NCBI GenBank assembly: GCA_964511065.1
Contig: CAZEEG010000003.1
Coordinates: 34,400 to 98,399 of the forward strand
Length of the DNA stretch: 64,000 nt
Direction: 5' to 3'
Source: CALBRZ01 sp964511065
GTDB taxonomy: Bacteria; Planctomycetota; Planctomycetia; Pirellulales; S012-138
Position numbers and translations under genes: made by a program. The first letter of the stretch is position 1. The number at the start of each line of letters is the position of its first letter. Shown here piece by piece: positions 18,793 to 29,500 of the stretch. Below the pieces are notes generated by a model. That model was not told the origin of the DNA. It was given only the letters and a program-made list of their open reading frames with translations, and did no database searches.

Positions 18793-18838
18793 CGCTGCTC
18801 CGCCGCGGAACCGCACCGCGGAGGGAGCGGCGTTTTTT
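18793..18838 (+). terminator. Intrinsic terminator after rho
   Basis: A strong GC-rich hairpin (arm CGCTGCTCCGCCGCGG, loop AACCGCA, arm CCGCGGAGGGAGCGGCG, with one or two small bulges) is followed at once by TTTTTT (18833-18838), about 55 bases after the rho stop codon. The rest of the 329-base gap to the next gene holds nothing else I can support. Confidence 0.85.
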
Positions 18839-19067
18839 GTTGCCGGGCGCCACCCCCCCATTCGGGCTTTCAAGCCGCATCGGTGCGCCCCCTCTCGCCA
18901 ATGCGGAGCAGGCGGCATCGGCAAGTTTCTCAGGCGGCTTTTCGTCAATTGCCGGTATGCGAATTGCTCACACCTTTGCCAGCGGCTCGATGCTAAGCAG
19001 CGGTCAGGCAGGGCCGCCGCGTGGGCCGCCGCGACGGCAATCGACCGCGACCAGAAGGAGTGGCACC

Positions 19068-19478
19068 ATGCACGTGTTAAAAGCCATGACGCCTAATGTT
19101 CACACCGTCGGCCCGGAAGCTTCGCTGGTGGAGATCGCCCGGTGTATGCGTGAAAATAACGTGGGCGTACTGCCCGTGATGGAAGCATTTCAAGTGGTGG
19201 GACTGGTGACCGATCGCGACATCATCACCCGGGCCATTGCCCAAGGCTGCGACCCCGCTTCCACACAGGCAGCCGACGTGATGACCCGCGACGTCCAAAC
19301 CGTGTCCGATTATCAGCAGGTGGCCGACGTGGAAGAGCTGATGCGTCGGAAACACATTCGCCGCGTGGTGGTCCTCGACCGTCACAATTGCCCGGTCGGC
19401 ATCGTTTCGCTGGACGACCTGGCAACCCGCGTTTCCAGCGAGGAAGCCGGTGAAGTGCTGAAACGGGTGTGCGAGTAA
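19068..19478 (+). CDS. Two-CBS-domain protein
   Basis: The protein has 136 residues and consists almost entirely of a CBS pair: first repeat MHVLKAMTPNVHTVGPEASLVEI to GLVTDRDIITRAI, second VMTRDVQTVSDYQQV to GIVSLDDLATRV. The start is firm, with AAGGAG 7 bases before ATG. Stand-alone CBS pairs bind adenine nucleotides and often report energy state or regulate a partner enzyme; the TDRDI and SLDDL motifs fit nucleotide binding. The partner is not evident from the neighbours. An intrinsic terminator upstream suggests its own promoter. Confidence 0.9.
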   Translation: MHVLKAMTPNVHTVGPEASLVEIARCMRENNVGVLPVMEAFQVVGLVTDRDIITRAIAQGCDPASTQAADVMTRDVQTVSDYQQVADVEELMRRKHIRRVVVLDRHNCPVGIVSLDDLATRVSSEEAGEVLKRVCE

Positions 19479-19520
19479 CTCGCTGGACCGCGTCAGCACC
19501 GCCCTCGCAATCGGCCGCAA

Positions 19521-20423
19521 TTACTTCAGATGCTGCACCATTTGAGCAATGGTCTGCTCAAAGAGCGTATCGCCTCCGAACTGCATCCCCAGGGCCCGGA
19601 GTTTCCCGGTTTCGATCTGGTTCTTGGGGACCGTCAGCTCGCCGCGGATTTCGCTGCCGCTGCCGGAAAGTTTCTTGGCAGCAGTAGCAACGTCGTACTC
19701 CGAGATATAGCGGTCGTAACAGTTGTAGGCCTGGCCGTGAATGCCATCGGCTTCCAGCAGAATGCCCGCCGCCTTGGCCACGTCGGCGGCATGCACTTCT
19801 TTCCCACCTCGGCGGCATTCCACCGCTTCTCCACGTGCCACGGCGGTAACCAGGTCGGACCATTTGCTATCGGCCGGCCGATGGGCCAGGCCATACACGC
19901 CGGTGGGCCGCAACGCACAAATTTCGTAGCCGCGGCCCAGCCCATAACTGTGAACGAACTTTTCCAGCGCGGCCTTGTGGGCACCATAGTGGCTCTTGGG
20001 CCACAGGGGATGGGTTTCATCCAGCGGGCGATCATTCAGGATCACATCGTGAACGGCGCACGTGGAAATATAAACAAACCGCTTCACCCCGGCGGCCCAG
20101 GCCGCTTCCATCAGTTCGAGCGTTCCCAGGATGTTCACCCGGGCGAATTCAAGCAAATCGCCTTCGCCGCCCATGAACCCGCCGGCCGGATGGTATAAGG
20201 CGGAATGCACAACGGCGTCGGCGTCCTGCACCAATTGCCGGCAGCTTTCGCCGTCGCTGAGGGTGCCTTCGATCCAGCGAATATCGCTCTCGAACGGTTC
20301 CAGGCCCGAGCGATCGCTACCGGGCCGGAACCAGGCATTCAGTTGATGGCCGCGCTGCTGAATCAACTGGGCGATCAGGTATCGTCCGATGAACCCGGTC
20401 CCACCGGTCAAGGCGACTCGCAT
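19521..20423 (-). CDS. NAD-dependent epimerase/dehydratase family protein
   Basis: The protein has 300 residues and is an extended short-chain dehydrogenase. The ATG at 20423 has GGGGAG 8 bases upstream. The dinucleotide site is GGTGFIG near the N-terminus (MRVALTGGTGFIG); the catalytic residues are in VYISTCAVH (Ser/Thr) and YGAHKAALEKFV (Tyr-x3-Lys). The LRPTGVYG strand is typical of sugar-nucleotide epimerases and atypical SDRs. Substrate cannot be fixed; UDP-sugar epimerase or dihydroflavonol-reductase-like are both possible. It runs convergently with the CBS gene (42-base gap). Confidence 0.85.
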   Translation of the reverse strand: MRVALTGGTGFIGRYLIAQLIQQRGHQLNAWFRPGSDRSGLEPFESDIRWIEGTLSDGESCRQLVQDADAVVHSALYHPAGGFMGGEGDLLEFARVNILGTLELMEAAWAAGVKRFVYISTCAVHDVILNDRPLDETHPLWPKSHYGAHKAALEKFVHSYGLGRGYEICALRPTGVYGLAHRPADSKWSDLVTAVARGEAVECRRGGKEVHAADVAKAAGILLEADGIHGQAYNCYDRYISEYDVATAAKKLSGSGSEIRGELTVPKNQIETGKLRALGMQFGGDTLFEQTIAQMVQHLK

Positions 20424-20737
20424 CGACAACACTCCCCTGGCAAGGCGGCATAAGGTGCTGCTTCAAAGCATGCAGTCCGTAGCCTATCCCAGGATCAACG
20501 GGAGCACAACGCGGCCACGGGCGCGGTCGCTGCCTGGCAGGTGGCGCGCAGCAGCAAACCGAACATGCTGCCGGTGACGAAGGCCCAGCGGCGTGCTCAG
20601 TCGTGCATGTGGTGGATGATGCGTTTGCCGAGATTGCCCAGCGCACACGATGTGCCGTCAGGCTTCCGGTGACAACGCACCTTCAGCCGTATGGCGAACC
20701 ATTGGGCCAACAGGTGGGCATTCTCGCAGCGAGGGCA
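20424..20737. other. Gene-free stretch, 314 bases
   Basis: It lies between hflX (stop at 20738) and the epimerase start, both minus strand, so it should hold the epimerase promoter. No other signal is seen. Confidence 0.4.
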
Positions 20738-22078
20738 TTAAATACCATTCTGCTGGACCGCCGGAGACCAGCCGTTGCCGTTGCTAACGAAGGTTGCGGC
20801 GCCCCGCTCGCGAATAGTGGTGCCGTCTTCGCCGATCTTGCCTACCGCCGCGCGCGGCAACTTGCAGCGGATGAACATCCGCTCGTCGGCAAATTCCTTG
20901 TGCAGAATCTCGCCATGCCGGGCCAGGTAGGCCAGCAACTTGCCGTTCTCAATACCGGTTTCGACATCCAGTTCGACAAACGACCGGCTCAAAGCAAGAC
21001 TGGCGGCCTCCGCCAGGCGGTCGATGCCTTCGCCGGTCCTGGCACTGATGGGAATGGCATTAGGATAGCGCTGGAGGATGCCGTCGATACGGGCGCGGTG
21101 TTCCATCGCGTCCACCTTGTTGAGCACCAGCAGGGTATCCTTTTCCTCAATGCCCAGTTCCTCCAGCACGCGGTACACGGCGGTAATCTGATCGAACGCC
21201 GTAGGGCTGCTGCCATCGGCCACGTGCAGCAGCAGGTCGGCCTGCCGCGATTCCTCCAGGGTGGCCTTAAAGCTGGCGATCAACTGGTGAGGCAAGTCGC
21301 GGATAAACCCTACGGTGTCGCTCAGCAGCACCGGGCCCCAGCCAGGCAGGTGCCAGCGCCGGGTGCGGGTGTCGAGCGTGGCAAACAGTTTATCCTGGGC
21401 GACCACGTCGGCGTCGGTCAGCCGGTTCATCAGCGTGCTCTTGCCGGCGTTGGTGTAGCCAACCAGCGACACGGTCATGAAATCGCGGCGGCCAGCCACC
21501 TGCCGTTCCTTGCGGCGCTCGATCACCGACAGTTCGCTCTTGAGGTCGTGAATCCGCTTTTCGACCAGCCGGCGGTCCACTTCCAACTGCTTTTCACCAG
21601 GACCGCGCATCCCCATCCCAGTCTTGAGCCGGGAAAGGTGGGTCCACATCCGCTTCAACCTGGGCAGCGAATATTGAAGCTGCGCCAGTTCCACGGCGAG
21701 GCGGGCCTCGTGCGTTTGAGCCCTCGCGGCGAAGATGTCGAGGATTAGTTCGGTACGATCCAAGACCTTAACCCCGATGGCCTTCTCCAGGTTGCGCGTT
21801 TGGCCGGGTGTCAGGTCGTTATCGAAGATGGCGACGTCGGCATCGACCGATTCCACCAGTTGCTTCAGTTCCTCGACTTTGCCCTTGCCCAAGTACGTGG
21901 TCCGGTCGGGCATTTCGCGGCGCTGGGTCAATTCACCGACAATGATCGCCCCGGCGGTCTGGGCCAAACCGGTAAGCTCTTTCAGCGGTTCCTCGTTCAA
22001 GGAATGATCGGGCAGTACCACGCCCACCAGCACAGCAGACTCACGCGCCAAGCCTTCGGCGCGATTGTTTTCGTTCAC
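20738..22078 (-). CDS. hflX: Ribosome-associated GTPase HflX
   Basis: The protein has 446 residues. The start is a GTG at 22078 with GAGG 4 bases upstream. The N-terminal HflX domain (about 15-185) includes RTTYLGKGKVEEL, IFDNDLTPGQTRNLE, LDRTELILDIFA and the RGPGEKQLE hinge helix. The G domain has G1 GYTNAGKS, G3 DTVGFI, G4 NKVD and G5 SARTG. HflX splits stalled or stressed 70S ribosomes. No hfq or hflK/C neighbours are present. The long C-terminal extension after the G domain (about 75 residues) is normal for the family. Confidence 0.95.
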   Translation of the reverse strand: MNENNRAEGLARESAVLVGVVLPDHSLNEEPLKELTGLAQTAGAIIVGELTQRREMPDRTTYLGKGKVEELKQLVESVDADVAIFDNDLTPGQTRNLEKAIGVKVLDRTELILDIFAARAQTHEARLAVELAQLQYSLPRLKRMWTHLSRLKTGMGMRGPGEKQLEVDRRLVEKRIHDLKSELSVIERRKERQVAGRRDFMTVSLVGYTNAGKSTLMNRLTDADVVAQDKLFATLDTRTRRWHLPGWGPVLLSDTVGFIRDLPHQLIASFKATLEESRQADLLLHVADGSSPTAFDQITAVYRVLEELGIEEKDTLLVLNKVDAMEHRARIDGILQRYPNAIPISARTGEGIDRLAEAASLALSRSFVELDVETGIENGKLLAYLARHGEILHKEFADERMFIRCKLPRAAVGKIGEDGTTIRERGAATFVSNGNGWSPAVQQNGI

Positions 22079-22646
22079 GTTGCCTCGTACCTCAAAGACT
22101 AAGAAATAACCTCGTAGTACGGAAAGTTTCCGGCAGCGCCTATGGTGGACGCCGCGGGGCGCACTACGACAGAAGCCGCGCCTGCGACTCCCCTTACCCC
22201 CGGGCTAGATGCAGGCCACAGCTATTACCCCTATTGTTCCTTCTTGAACTGCGGGGAACAATGTTTTCCGCAACTTTTCATTTACGGAAGGTCAGACGGG
22301 AATTGGAAATGCTTGCTCTTACTTGGGACAGTCGTGCCCTGGCGAGTGTTCGCGCGAAAAAGCTGTAGCCTTCCACGGATCAACCGACTCGCCCTGCCGG
22401 GACGGCTCTCGGACATGCTTCGGCAGGCCACGGATCAATCCATCCAGGCCTTTGGCCGCCGGTAGCCCAGCGACAGGGTCGTTCCCTGGTCAGGCTCAGC
22501 TAAACTGGACCACCAGAGGGGGCGTAAGGGGCAATCGAGCGGTCGGTTCGTTACATTGTACGCACCGCCCCCCAGGCAGGCTCTGCCGCCAGGGCAGAAT
22601 GCTCTATTTTGTTGACTCGTTCTGTTCCTCGTAATTTCGCAATCTC
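22079..22646. promoter_or_regulatory. Divergent intergenic region hflX/pgl, 568 bases
   Basis: It contains the promoters of hflX (minus) and pgl (plus). Base composition is locally less GC-rich around 22220-22340. TTGACT at about 22611 followed by TAATTT has too short a spacer (14) to call with confidence. No small gene is supported. Confidence 0.4.
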
Positions 22647-23429
22647 ATGGCCGACACGCCTTCACAACCTAAACTGATAGTTGCTAAGGACTTCGACGAA
22701 CTGGTCTATAACGCCGCCACATTCTTCGCGGATTGCGCCGAACAGGCCGTCGCCCTCAAGGGCCGCTTTGCCGTGGCACTCTCTGGCGGTTCCACCCCCA
22801 AGGGCTTGCATCGGGCCCTGGCAGGCCAGACGGACAATGCCGCGCTCAAGCAGCGGGTTGCTACCATCCCTTGGGAAAAGACGGAAATTTTCTTCGGCGA
22901 TGAGCGGTACGTTCCGGCCGACGACCCGCAGAGCAACTTCCTGATGGCTCGGGAAACGCTGCTCAGCCACGTTCGGGTACCCGACGATCAAATTCATCCC
23001 ATGTGGACGAACTTTGAGAATCCTGAGGATGCCGCCAAATCGTACGAGCAGGCGCTCCAGCAAGTGCTGCAACCAGCCGCAGGCGAGGTCCCTCAGTTGG
23101 ACCTGATCCTGCTGGGCCTGGGTACCGATGGTCACACGGCTTCGCTCTTTCCGGGTACGGCGGCCGTTCACGAACAGCAGCGATGGGTCGTCGCCCATTG
23201 GGTCGACGCAATGCAGATGCACCGGATCACGCTTACGCCGCCGGTGTTGTGCCACGCCCGGCACGTGGCCTTCCTGGTCGATGGTGAAAAGAAGGCCGAC
23301 GTCCTGCGCCGGGTGCTCGAAGGGCCATACGTGCCCGATGAATTGCCTTCCCAGGTGGTTCGTCCAACCTCGGGCACGTTGACCTGGTTTATCGACGAGG
23401 CCGCTGCCTCTCAATTGAGCAAGCGCTAA
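22647..23429 (+). CDS. pgl: 6-phosphogluconolactonase
   Basis: The protein has 260 residues of the SugarP isomerase/DevB type. It hydrolyses 6-phosphogluconolactone to 6-phosphogluconate in the oxidative pentose phosphate pathway. Signature segments are ALSGGSTPKGLH (phosphate loop), FFGDERYVPADDPQSN and LGLGTDGHTASLFPG (which includes the catalytic His region). The length is normal. No zwf or gnd gene is adjacent, so it is a stand-alone copy. The start ATG has no obvious ribosome site; the conserved start LIVAKDFDELV shortly after supports this position. Confidence 0.9.
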   Translation: MADTPSQPKLIVAKDFDELVYNAATFFADCAEQAVALKGRFAVALSGGSTPKGLHRALAGQTDNAALKQRVATIPWEKTEIFFGDERYVPADDPQSNFLMARETLLSHVRVPDDQIHPMWTNFENPEDAAKSYEQALQQVLQPAAGEVPQLDLILLGLGTDGHTASLFPGTAAVHEQQRWVVAHWVDAMQMHRITLTPPVLCHARHVAFLVDGEKKADVLRRVLEGPYVPDELPSQVVRPTSGTLTWFIDEAAASQLSKR

Positions 23430-23532
23430 GCGTCGCTGCTGTCGGCCCCCTTGGCGACGGTAACCAGGCTGCGTGCCGCATTGGGGGGAGCGTTTTCAAA
23501 TCGGCACGCGCGGCAGTCATCGATGGCACGGC

Positions 23533-23608
23533 CGGCACGATGTTACTGCCGGTGCACAATGTCATTGCCAGTGGGCGATGTCCCGGCCAGTGCGCGATGT
23601 CCCGTCGC
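23533..23608. repeat. Four imperfect 19-bp tandem copies
   Basis: Copies begin at 23533, 23552, 23571 and 23590, with a consensus near GTGCGCGATGTCCCTGCCA. The array fills the middle of the 283-base gap between pgl and the sulfatase gene and ends about 105 bases before the sulfatase start. It could be a minisatellite or a set of binding sites; there is no evidence to choose. Confidence 0.7.
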
Positions 23609-23712
23609 TTGCTCTGCGCGCTCTGCCACGTCACAATGGCAACCCCTGCACGGTAACTGCGCGCAGATCGTACCTGGTCTTCCGGCAGTCCCCATGAAGC
23701 GAGGAACGAGCG

Positions 23713-25272
23713 ATGCGACGATGGTCTGTCCCCACGGCGATTTTGGGCTTTGTGGCGTTCTTCCTGGTCAGCGGCGGCAGCAACCTCGCCGCCGCCGAAC
23801 AGCGGCCCAATATCCTGTTCATTATGAGCGACGATCACGCGTACCAGGCGATCAGCGCGTATGGCAGCCAGTTCAACCAAACGCCCAATATCGACCGTCT
23901 CGCCAAGGAGGGAATGCGGTTCAACCGCTGCCTGGTTACCAACTCGATCTGCGGCCCGTGCCGCGCCGTCATTCTCACGGGGAAGTACAGCCACTTGAAC
24001 GGCTTTGCCCGTAATGGGGATCGCTTTGATGGCAGCCAGCAAACGGTGGCCAAGTTGCTGCAGAAGGCCGGCTATCAAACGGCCGTCGTGGGCAAGTGGC
24101 ACCTGGGCTCCGATCCCACCGGCTTTGACTACTGGAACGTGCTGATCGGGCAGGGTCCGTACTACAACCCGCCCATGAAGTCGGCCGACGGGGTCACGCG
24201 CCACGAAGGCTACACCACCGAGGTCATCACCGACCTCGCGCTCGATTACTTGAAGAACATTCGCGACCCGGAGCGGCCGTTCTTCCTGATGTACCATCAC
24301 AAGGCGCCGCACCGGAACTGGCAGCCCGGCCCGAAGTATCTGAACCGCTACGACGATGTCACCATTCCCGAGCCTGATACGCTGTTCGACGATTACTCGG
24401 GCCGCGGCACGGCGGCGCGCACCCAGGATATGTCGATCGAGAAAACGCTAACCCCGGCCGACCTCAAGTTGACCGCCCCCGGCAATCTCACGCCCGAGCA
24501 GCGCCAAGCCTGGGATGCCACCTACGGCCCCAAGAACGAAGCCTTTCAGAAGGCCAAGCTTCAGGGGAAGGATCTCGTCCGCTGGAAGTACCAACGGTAC
24601 ATCAAAGACTATCTCCGCTGCGTGGATGCCGTCGACGACAACGTGGGCCGCGTGCTGGATTACCTCGATGAAAGCGGCCTGGCCAAGAATACCGTGGTGA
24701 TTTACACCTCCGACCAGGGCTTTTACTTGGGCGAACACGGTTGGTTCGACAAACGCTGGATGTACGAGGAAAGCCTGCGCACGCCGCTGCTGATCCGATA
24801 CCCGGGCCGCATCAAGCCCGGCAGCGAGAACAACGACATCGTGTTGAACCTCGACTTTCCAGAAACGTTCCTCGACCTGGCAGGCGCCCCCATCCCAGAG
24901 GACATGCAGGGGCGCAGCCTGTTGCCGCTGCTCAGTGGCGATTCGCCGCAGGATTGGCGGAAGTCGATGTACTACCACTATTACGAATTTCCCGCCGTAC
25001 ACAGCGTGCAGCGGCACTATGGCGTCGCCACCGATCGCCATAAACTGATCTACTTCTACCTGCTCGACGAGTGGGAACTGTACGACCGCGAAACCGACCC
25101 GCAAGAACTCAAGAACGTGTACGGCGACCCGGCTTACGCCGAAGTAACCGCGGAACTGAAGCAGGAACTCAAGCGGCTTCGCGCCGAATTGAAAGTTCCT
25201 GAAGATACGCATCCCGTGGAGCGTTCCCGCCGAAACGCGGCCCCGCCGCGAACCAATACCAGGCAGCCATAG
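23713..25272 (+). CDS. Secreted sulfatase (formylglycine type)
   Basis: The protein has 519 residues. A signal peptide (PTAILGFVAFFLVSGG, cleavage near LAAAEQ) is followed by NILFIMSDDH, the N-terminal metal-binding strand with Asp40-Asp41. The sulfatase signature C-x-P-x-R is CGPCR at 80-84; Cys80 would be converted to formylglycine. GKWHLG and YTSDQGFYLGEHGWFDKRW are further conserved active-site strands. It would remove sulfate esters, most likely from polysaccharides or glycans outside the cytoplasm, in keeping with the many sulfatases of planctomycetes. GAGG lies about 9 bases before the ATG. No maturase gene is in the window. Confidence 0.92.
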   Translation: MRRWSVPTAILGFVAFFLVSGGSNLAAAEQRPNILFIMSDDHAYQAISAYGSQFNQTPNIDRLAKEGMRFNRCLVTNSICGPCRAVILTGKYSHLNGFARNGDRFDGSQQTVAKLLQKAGYQTAVVGKWHLGSDPTGFDYWNVLIGQGPYYNPPMKSADGVTRHEGYTTEVITDLALDYLKNIRDPERPFFLMYHHKAPHRNWQPGPKYLNRYDDVTIPEPDTLFDDYSGRGTAARTQDMSIEKTLTPADLKLTAPGNLTPEQRQAWDATYGPKNEAFQKAKLQGKDLVRWKYQRYIKDYLRCVDAVDDNVGRVLDYLDESGLAKNTVVIYTSDQGFYLGEHGWFDKRWMYEESLRTPLLIRYPGRIKPGSENNDIVLNLDFPETFLDLAGAPIPEDMQGRSLLPLLSGDSPQDWRKSMYYHYYEFPAVHSVQRHYGVATDRHKLIYFYLLDEWELYDRETDPQELKNVYGDPAYAEVTAELKQELKRLRAELKVPEDTHPVERSRRNAAPPRTNTRQP

Positions 25273-25428
25273 CACCTGGCGGACAGCGCACACGATTTAT
25301 CAAGACGCCCCAGACCGTATTCCACGCAAGCTTCTTCGTCATTGCATCCTCGACCGTGGCATCGCCAGGTGAGGCCAGCCAAACGCAACGCCTGCGACAC
25401 CCCCCTGTTGACTGTGGAGACCGCCATC

Positions 25429-26538
25429 ATGGCCGACCCCTGGTATGTTGTGGAGAACGTGGCCGAGATCGACTCGCCCTCGCTGCTGGTGTATCCCGAC
25501 CGGGCCGACGAGAATACTCGCCGCATGATCGAATACGCTGGCGGGGTCGAGCGTCTGCGGCCGCACGTAAAAACCCACAAGATGTCGCAGATCATTCAGC
25601 GGCAATTGGCCGCGGGCATCACCAAGTTCAAGTGTGCCACGATTGCCGAAGCCGAGATGGTGGCCTCCTGCGGCGCGGCCGATATTTTCCTTTCGTACCA
25701 GGTCATCGGCCCCAAGGTGCAACGGTTCGCCGCGCTGGCCCAGGCTTATCCGGGCGTGCAGTTCTCTTGCCTGGGGGACGACGAACAGGGAATCCGGGCC
25801 CTCTCCGAGGGATTATCGGCGACCGGTGTCACGGCGCAAGTGCTGCTCGACATGGATAACGGCTTTGGCCGCACCGGGATCGCCCCGGGACCGCAGGCCG
25901 CGGAACTGTACCGCTTGATCGCGGAGCTACCGGCCATTGAGCCCGGCGGGCTGCACGTGTACGACGGCCAGTTCCGCCAGCGCGATCTTGAAGAACGCTG
26001 CGCCGCCTCCGACGCTGCTTTCGCACCCGTGCAAACATTCCGGCAACAGCTGGAGTCGCAAGGGCTTCCGGTTCCGCGCGTGGTGGCCGGTGGGACCCCC
26101 ACGTTCCCCTGCCATGCCCGGCGGCCCGATGTCGAGTGCAGTCCCGGCACCTGCATCTTTTGGGATGCCAGCTACGCCGATAAATTCCCGGACCTGGATT
26201 TTCTCCACGCCGCCGTGCTGCTCACGCGCGTCATCAGCAAGCCGGGCGACAATCGCTTGAGTCTTGACCTGGGTTACAAGGCGGTTTCGCCCGACAATCC
26301 GGATCCCCGCGTCGTACTCTTCGGCCTGGACGACGCCACGACGATCGTCCACAACGAAGAACACTTAACCATCGCTACGTCGCAGGCGGGCCGTTACCGC
26401 GTGGGCGATGTGTTGTACGGCATCCCGTTCCACATCTGCCCCACGGTGGCCCTGCATCAATATGCGTGGGTGGTAGAAGATGGCCGAGCCAGCGACCGTT
26501 GGGAAGTCATCGCCCGCGACCGCTGCCTGACGGTGTAA
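25429..26538 (+). CDS. D-threonine aldolase / D-serine dehydratase-like PLP enzyme
   Basis: The protein has 369 residues with an alanine-racemase-type N-terminal barrel. RPHVKTHK places the PLP lysine at Lys48, as in DSD1-type enzymes and D-threonine aldolases; LLDMDNGFGRTG and GGTPTFPCH are barrel strands. Near the C-terminus, HICPT (His335 and Cys337) matches the metal-binding pair of this family. The reaction would be retro-aldol cleavage or dehydration of a D-3-hydroxy-amino acid; which one cannot be decided. The ATG at 25429 has GGAG 10 bases upstream; the frame is open back to 25342 but without a ribosome site. It follows the sulfatase gene by 156 bases. Confidence 0.85.
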   Translation: MADPWYVVENVAEIDSPSLLVYPDRADENTRRMIEYAGGVERLRPHVKTHKMSQIIQRQLAAGITKFKCATIAEAEMVASCGAADIFLSYQVIGPKVQRFAALAQAYPGVQFSCLGDDEQGIRALSEGLSATGVTAQVLLDMDNGFGRTGIAPGPQAAELYRLIAELPAIEPGGLHVYDGQFRQRDLEERCAASDAAFAPVQTFRQQLESQGLPVPRVVAGGTPTFPCHARRPDVECSPGTCIFWDASYADKFPDLDFLHAAVLLTRVISKPGDNRLSLDLGYKAVSPDNPDPRVVLFGLDDATTIVHNEEHLTIATSQAGRYRVGDVLYGIPFHICPTVALHQYAWVVEDGRASDRWEVIARDRCLTV

Positions 26539-26597
26539 TTGCGGCAAACGCGGCGGCGCTCAGAGCCTGTGTTCGCTGCGCGAGGTGATGGGTGAGA

Positions 26598-29500
26598 CTA
26601 CTTGCCGTTCAGCAGCAGCGAAACGTTGGCCGTCGCGGTTTTACCCGCGGCGACGATGGCTTCGGCCGAGCCTCTGCGATTGGAGCTTTCCTTGTACGCG
26701 GAGACGGTGTACTTGCCCGGCTTGAGCCCGGGAAACGTGAACGATCCGTCGGGACCGCTGTTGGCCTGCTTTAGCGCGGCGCCCTTGTCGTCGCTGAGCG
26801 TGACCGTCAGGCCGGCCTGCGGCAACGGCCCTTCTGCCACTTTACCGGTGATCGTGCCAAGCCCCGCTTGATCGGCACTTTGCACATCGACCATGACCGT
26901 GGCCACGGCACTGAGCCCAACCTGGTTGGTGAATTGCGCGCTAATTGCGATCGTACCCTTGGCGTCCTCGGGAATCGGCAATTCGGCGTACCACTGAAGC
27001 TTATGATCATCGATGGGCGTGCCCGACACCGTGGGCGTTTTCTCGGGAATTTTGCCATCAACCGGTCGGCCGACAAAGTACTGTGCGCTCACCACGCCCG
27101 ACAGCGATGAGGTACAAAGCGCCTTCACCGGATAGGGCTGGCCCGAGGTGGCCGGGAAGGTCGGTGGAATCACGCGCAGGTTCTGGGGCGGACTGTCATC
27201 GAACACCACCTGGCTGGTGACGGTGCCCAGCGGCGTGCCATCGTAGCCGATCATCTTGGCGGTGAGGGTCCGCGGCCCCACGATCCCGGACGTATCCATC
27301 TGCAGATTCCAATCGCTCAGGGCGGCCGAAATCAGGATGGCCCCATCGGGGCCAAACGGCGAACAGCCGATGGTTTCTTCCAGCGGCGCGCGCAATTCCT
27401 GCTGAAGCTCTGGAATGAACCGGTTCCCCTCGGTGCGGCCGAGCATCACGTGCACGTGCGAGCCCGACTGGGGAACGTCGACCTGCAAGCCGAATGTCGT
27501 ATTGGGACCAGGTTGGTACGCAGGCTGATTGATCAATCGCAGGCCAGGCCTTTGGCGCTCCACCGGCATGGATGCGATGCGGCCATCGCCAAACGTCACG
27601 TCGAAGATGTACACTCGGGGCACGCCATCCACGTTGAGATAGACTTCGCCCTGTTCGAGCGATCCTTCCAGAAACATGATGTTCTCGGCGCTCAGTTGCA
27701 GCGCCGCGCCGTCACCCGGTACCACACCGCGGAACATACCTCCTTGCACGCCCAGTAACCCGGGATTCACAACCTTGGGCAGTTCGATCTCGGCCGTCAC
27801 TGGTGGCTTCAATGGCCCACCGATCGCGACCATGGAGAGTGAGAAGCGGTTGCGGCCCGGCCCACTGGCCACATAGTCGGCACTCTGCACCCGCACGTAT
27901 TCGCGAGGGTGGGCGACGGCCACACCGATTGCCTTCTGGGCCAGGAGCTCGCCCGTCTGAGCATCGCTCACGGCAACCTGGATCGGGCCGGCCAAGGGTG
28001 GCAGCGGGGTGTCAGGCTTGGGTGGCTCGCCTACAAACTTGGCGATCACCGTTTGCCCTGGTGGCAACACCACCTTGGTTGTGGCCGTGCCGTTGAGGGT
28101 GACATTCACTTGCCGCGGCTTTTGCTCGCGACTTTGCAGATAGATGAAGTACGGCTGGGGCTTGCCCAATGGCCGCAGTCGCAGCGCATCCAGCGCCGGC
28201 CAGGGGGCCTTGGGATTATCACTGAGCAAAATCTCCACTGGCGGCAGAACCGTCTTGGGCAGCGGCACCTGCTTGTGGTACCGGCGGCCATCCAATAACA
28301 CCTCCACCAGGAATCCCTTGGCCGCGGCCACCGCCGCGGGCGACGCCTCAGGTGACAACGAAACGTCGACCACCAGCGGTTGCGGCAACGGAAGCTCTAC
28401 CAGTACTTCCACGTTCGGATCGGGATGGGTGAGGATCGGTTCCTGGCTGTCGCCCGCCGCTGGCGACGCGGAAGCCGCTTGAGCCGCCACGGCCAAGTCG
28501 CTTGCTCCGGCATCCTTCGAGCTGCCATCAGGCATGGAGTCCCTACTGGGATTGCCGCGTGACGTCCCGCCCGTTCGCGCCAGCGAAAGCCGCAGCGGTT
28601 GGCCATCGGGCTGGATGAACCGCACGTCGACGGGTTGACCGTTTGCCCCACCGCGGCGCGGGTCATCGCGCCCACCCATTCCAATCACCTGCCAGCCAAT
28701 GACCGCGTGAGCTGTGCTCCCGCTGGAGAGGTCGACCGGCGGAAATTCAATATTCAACTGGACGTAGCGATCGGGCACGGGACCAGCCACGGCCAGGTAT
28801 TGGCTGGCAATGTCCGCATAGTAGGGTACGCCCGAGCCATCTCGGGAAATGTACCGATACCGATTGCCCAGCACTCCCCAAAGGTTGCGGAATCGTTGCG
28901 CGGTGAGTTGAGCGACCGGGTTCGTTTCAGCATTGTCCAGTTCCGACGGCATCGACCACGGAGGGATCACACGCGCCATGCGTGCTCGCTTGGCCAATGC
29001 TTCTTGCTGCCCCAGTAGCGCTGGCAGTTCGACCAGCCACGCACGACGCAGCCAATTGGACACTTCGCCCAGGGATTCTGGCTTCCGCTCATCGAGCAGG
29101 CCGGATAGCACAACCATTGGCTCGCGGTCCACGCCCCCCATCTCCAGCAGTTCTACCGCCGAGCGGGCGCGCAGCCACGTTAATGCCTCTTGGGCCGCCC
29201 GAAACTCAACCTGGTCGTATGGCTCCAGCACCGTTGTGTGCCGCTGGCGAAGATCATCGGCCCGGTCGGCCAATGCGGTGACTCCGTTGAGCCGCGTCGC
29301 CAGTTGATACCAGGCTTCCCAAAGCTCACCGCGCTGCGCGGCGCTTAGCAGCGGCGTGGCCAGCAGCGATTGCGCTTCGGCAGCGAGCGAAGGCCCGGCA
29401 TCCTCGCCGCGGCAGGAGGCGATCAACCGCGCTGCCCGATCCTCGCTCCAGTTTTGTTGCAGTTCGCCCAGCGACTTGCGCAACTGGTCCGATACCTGGC

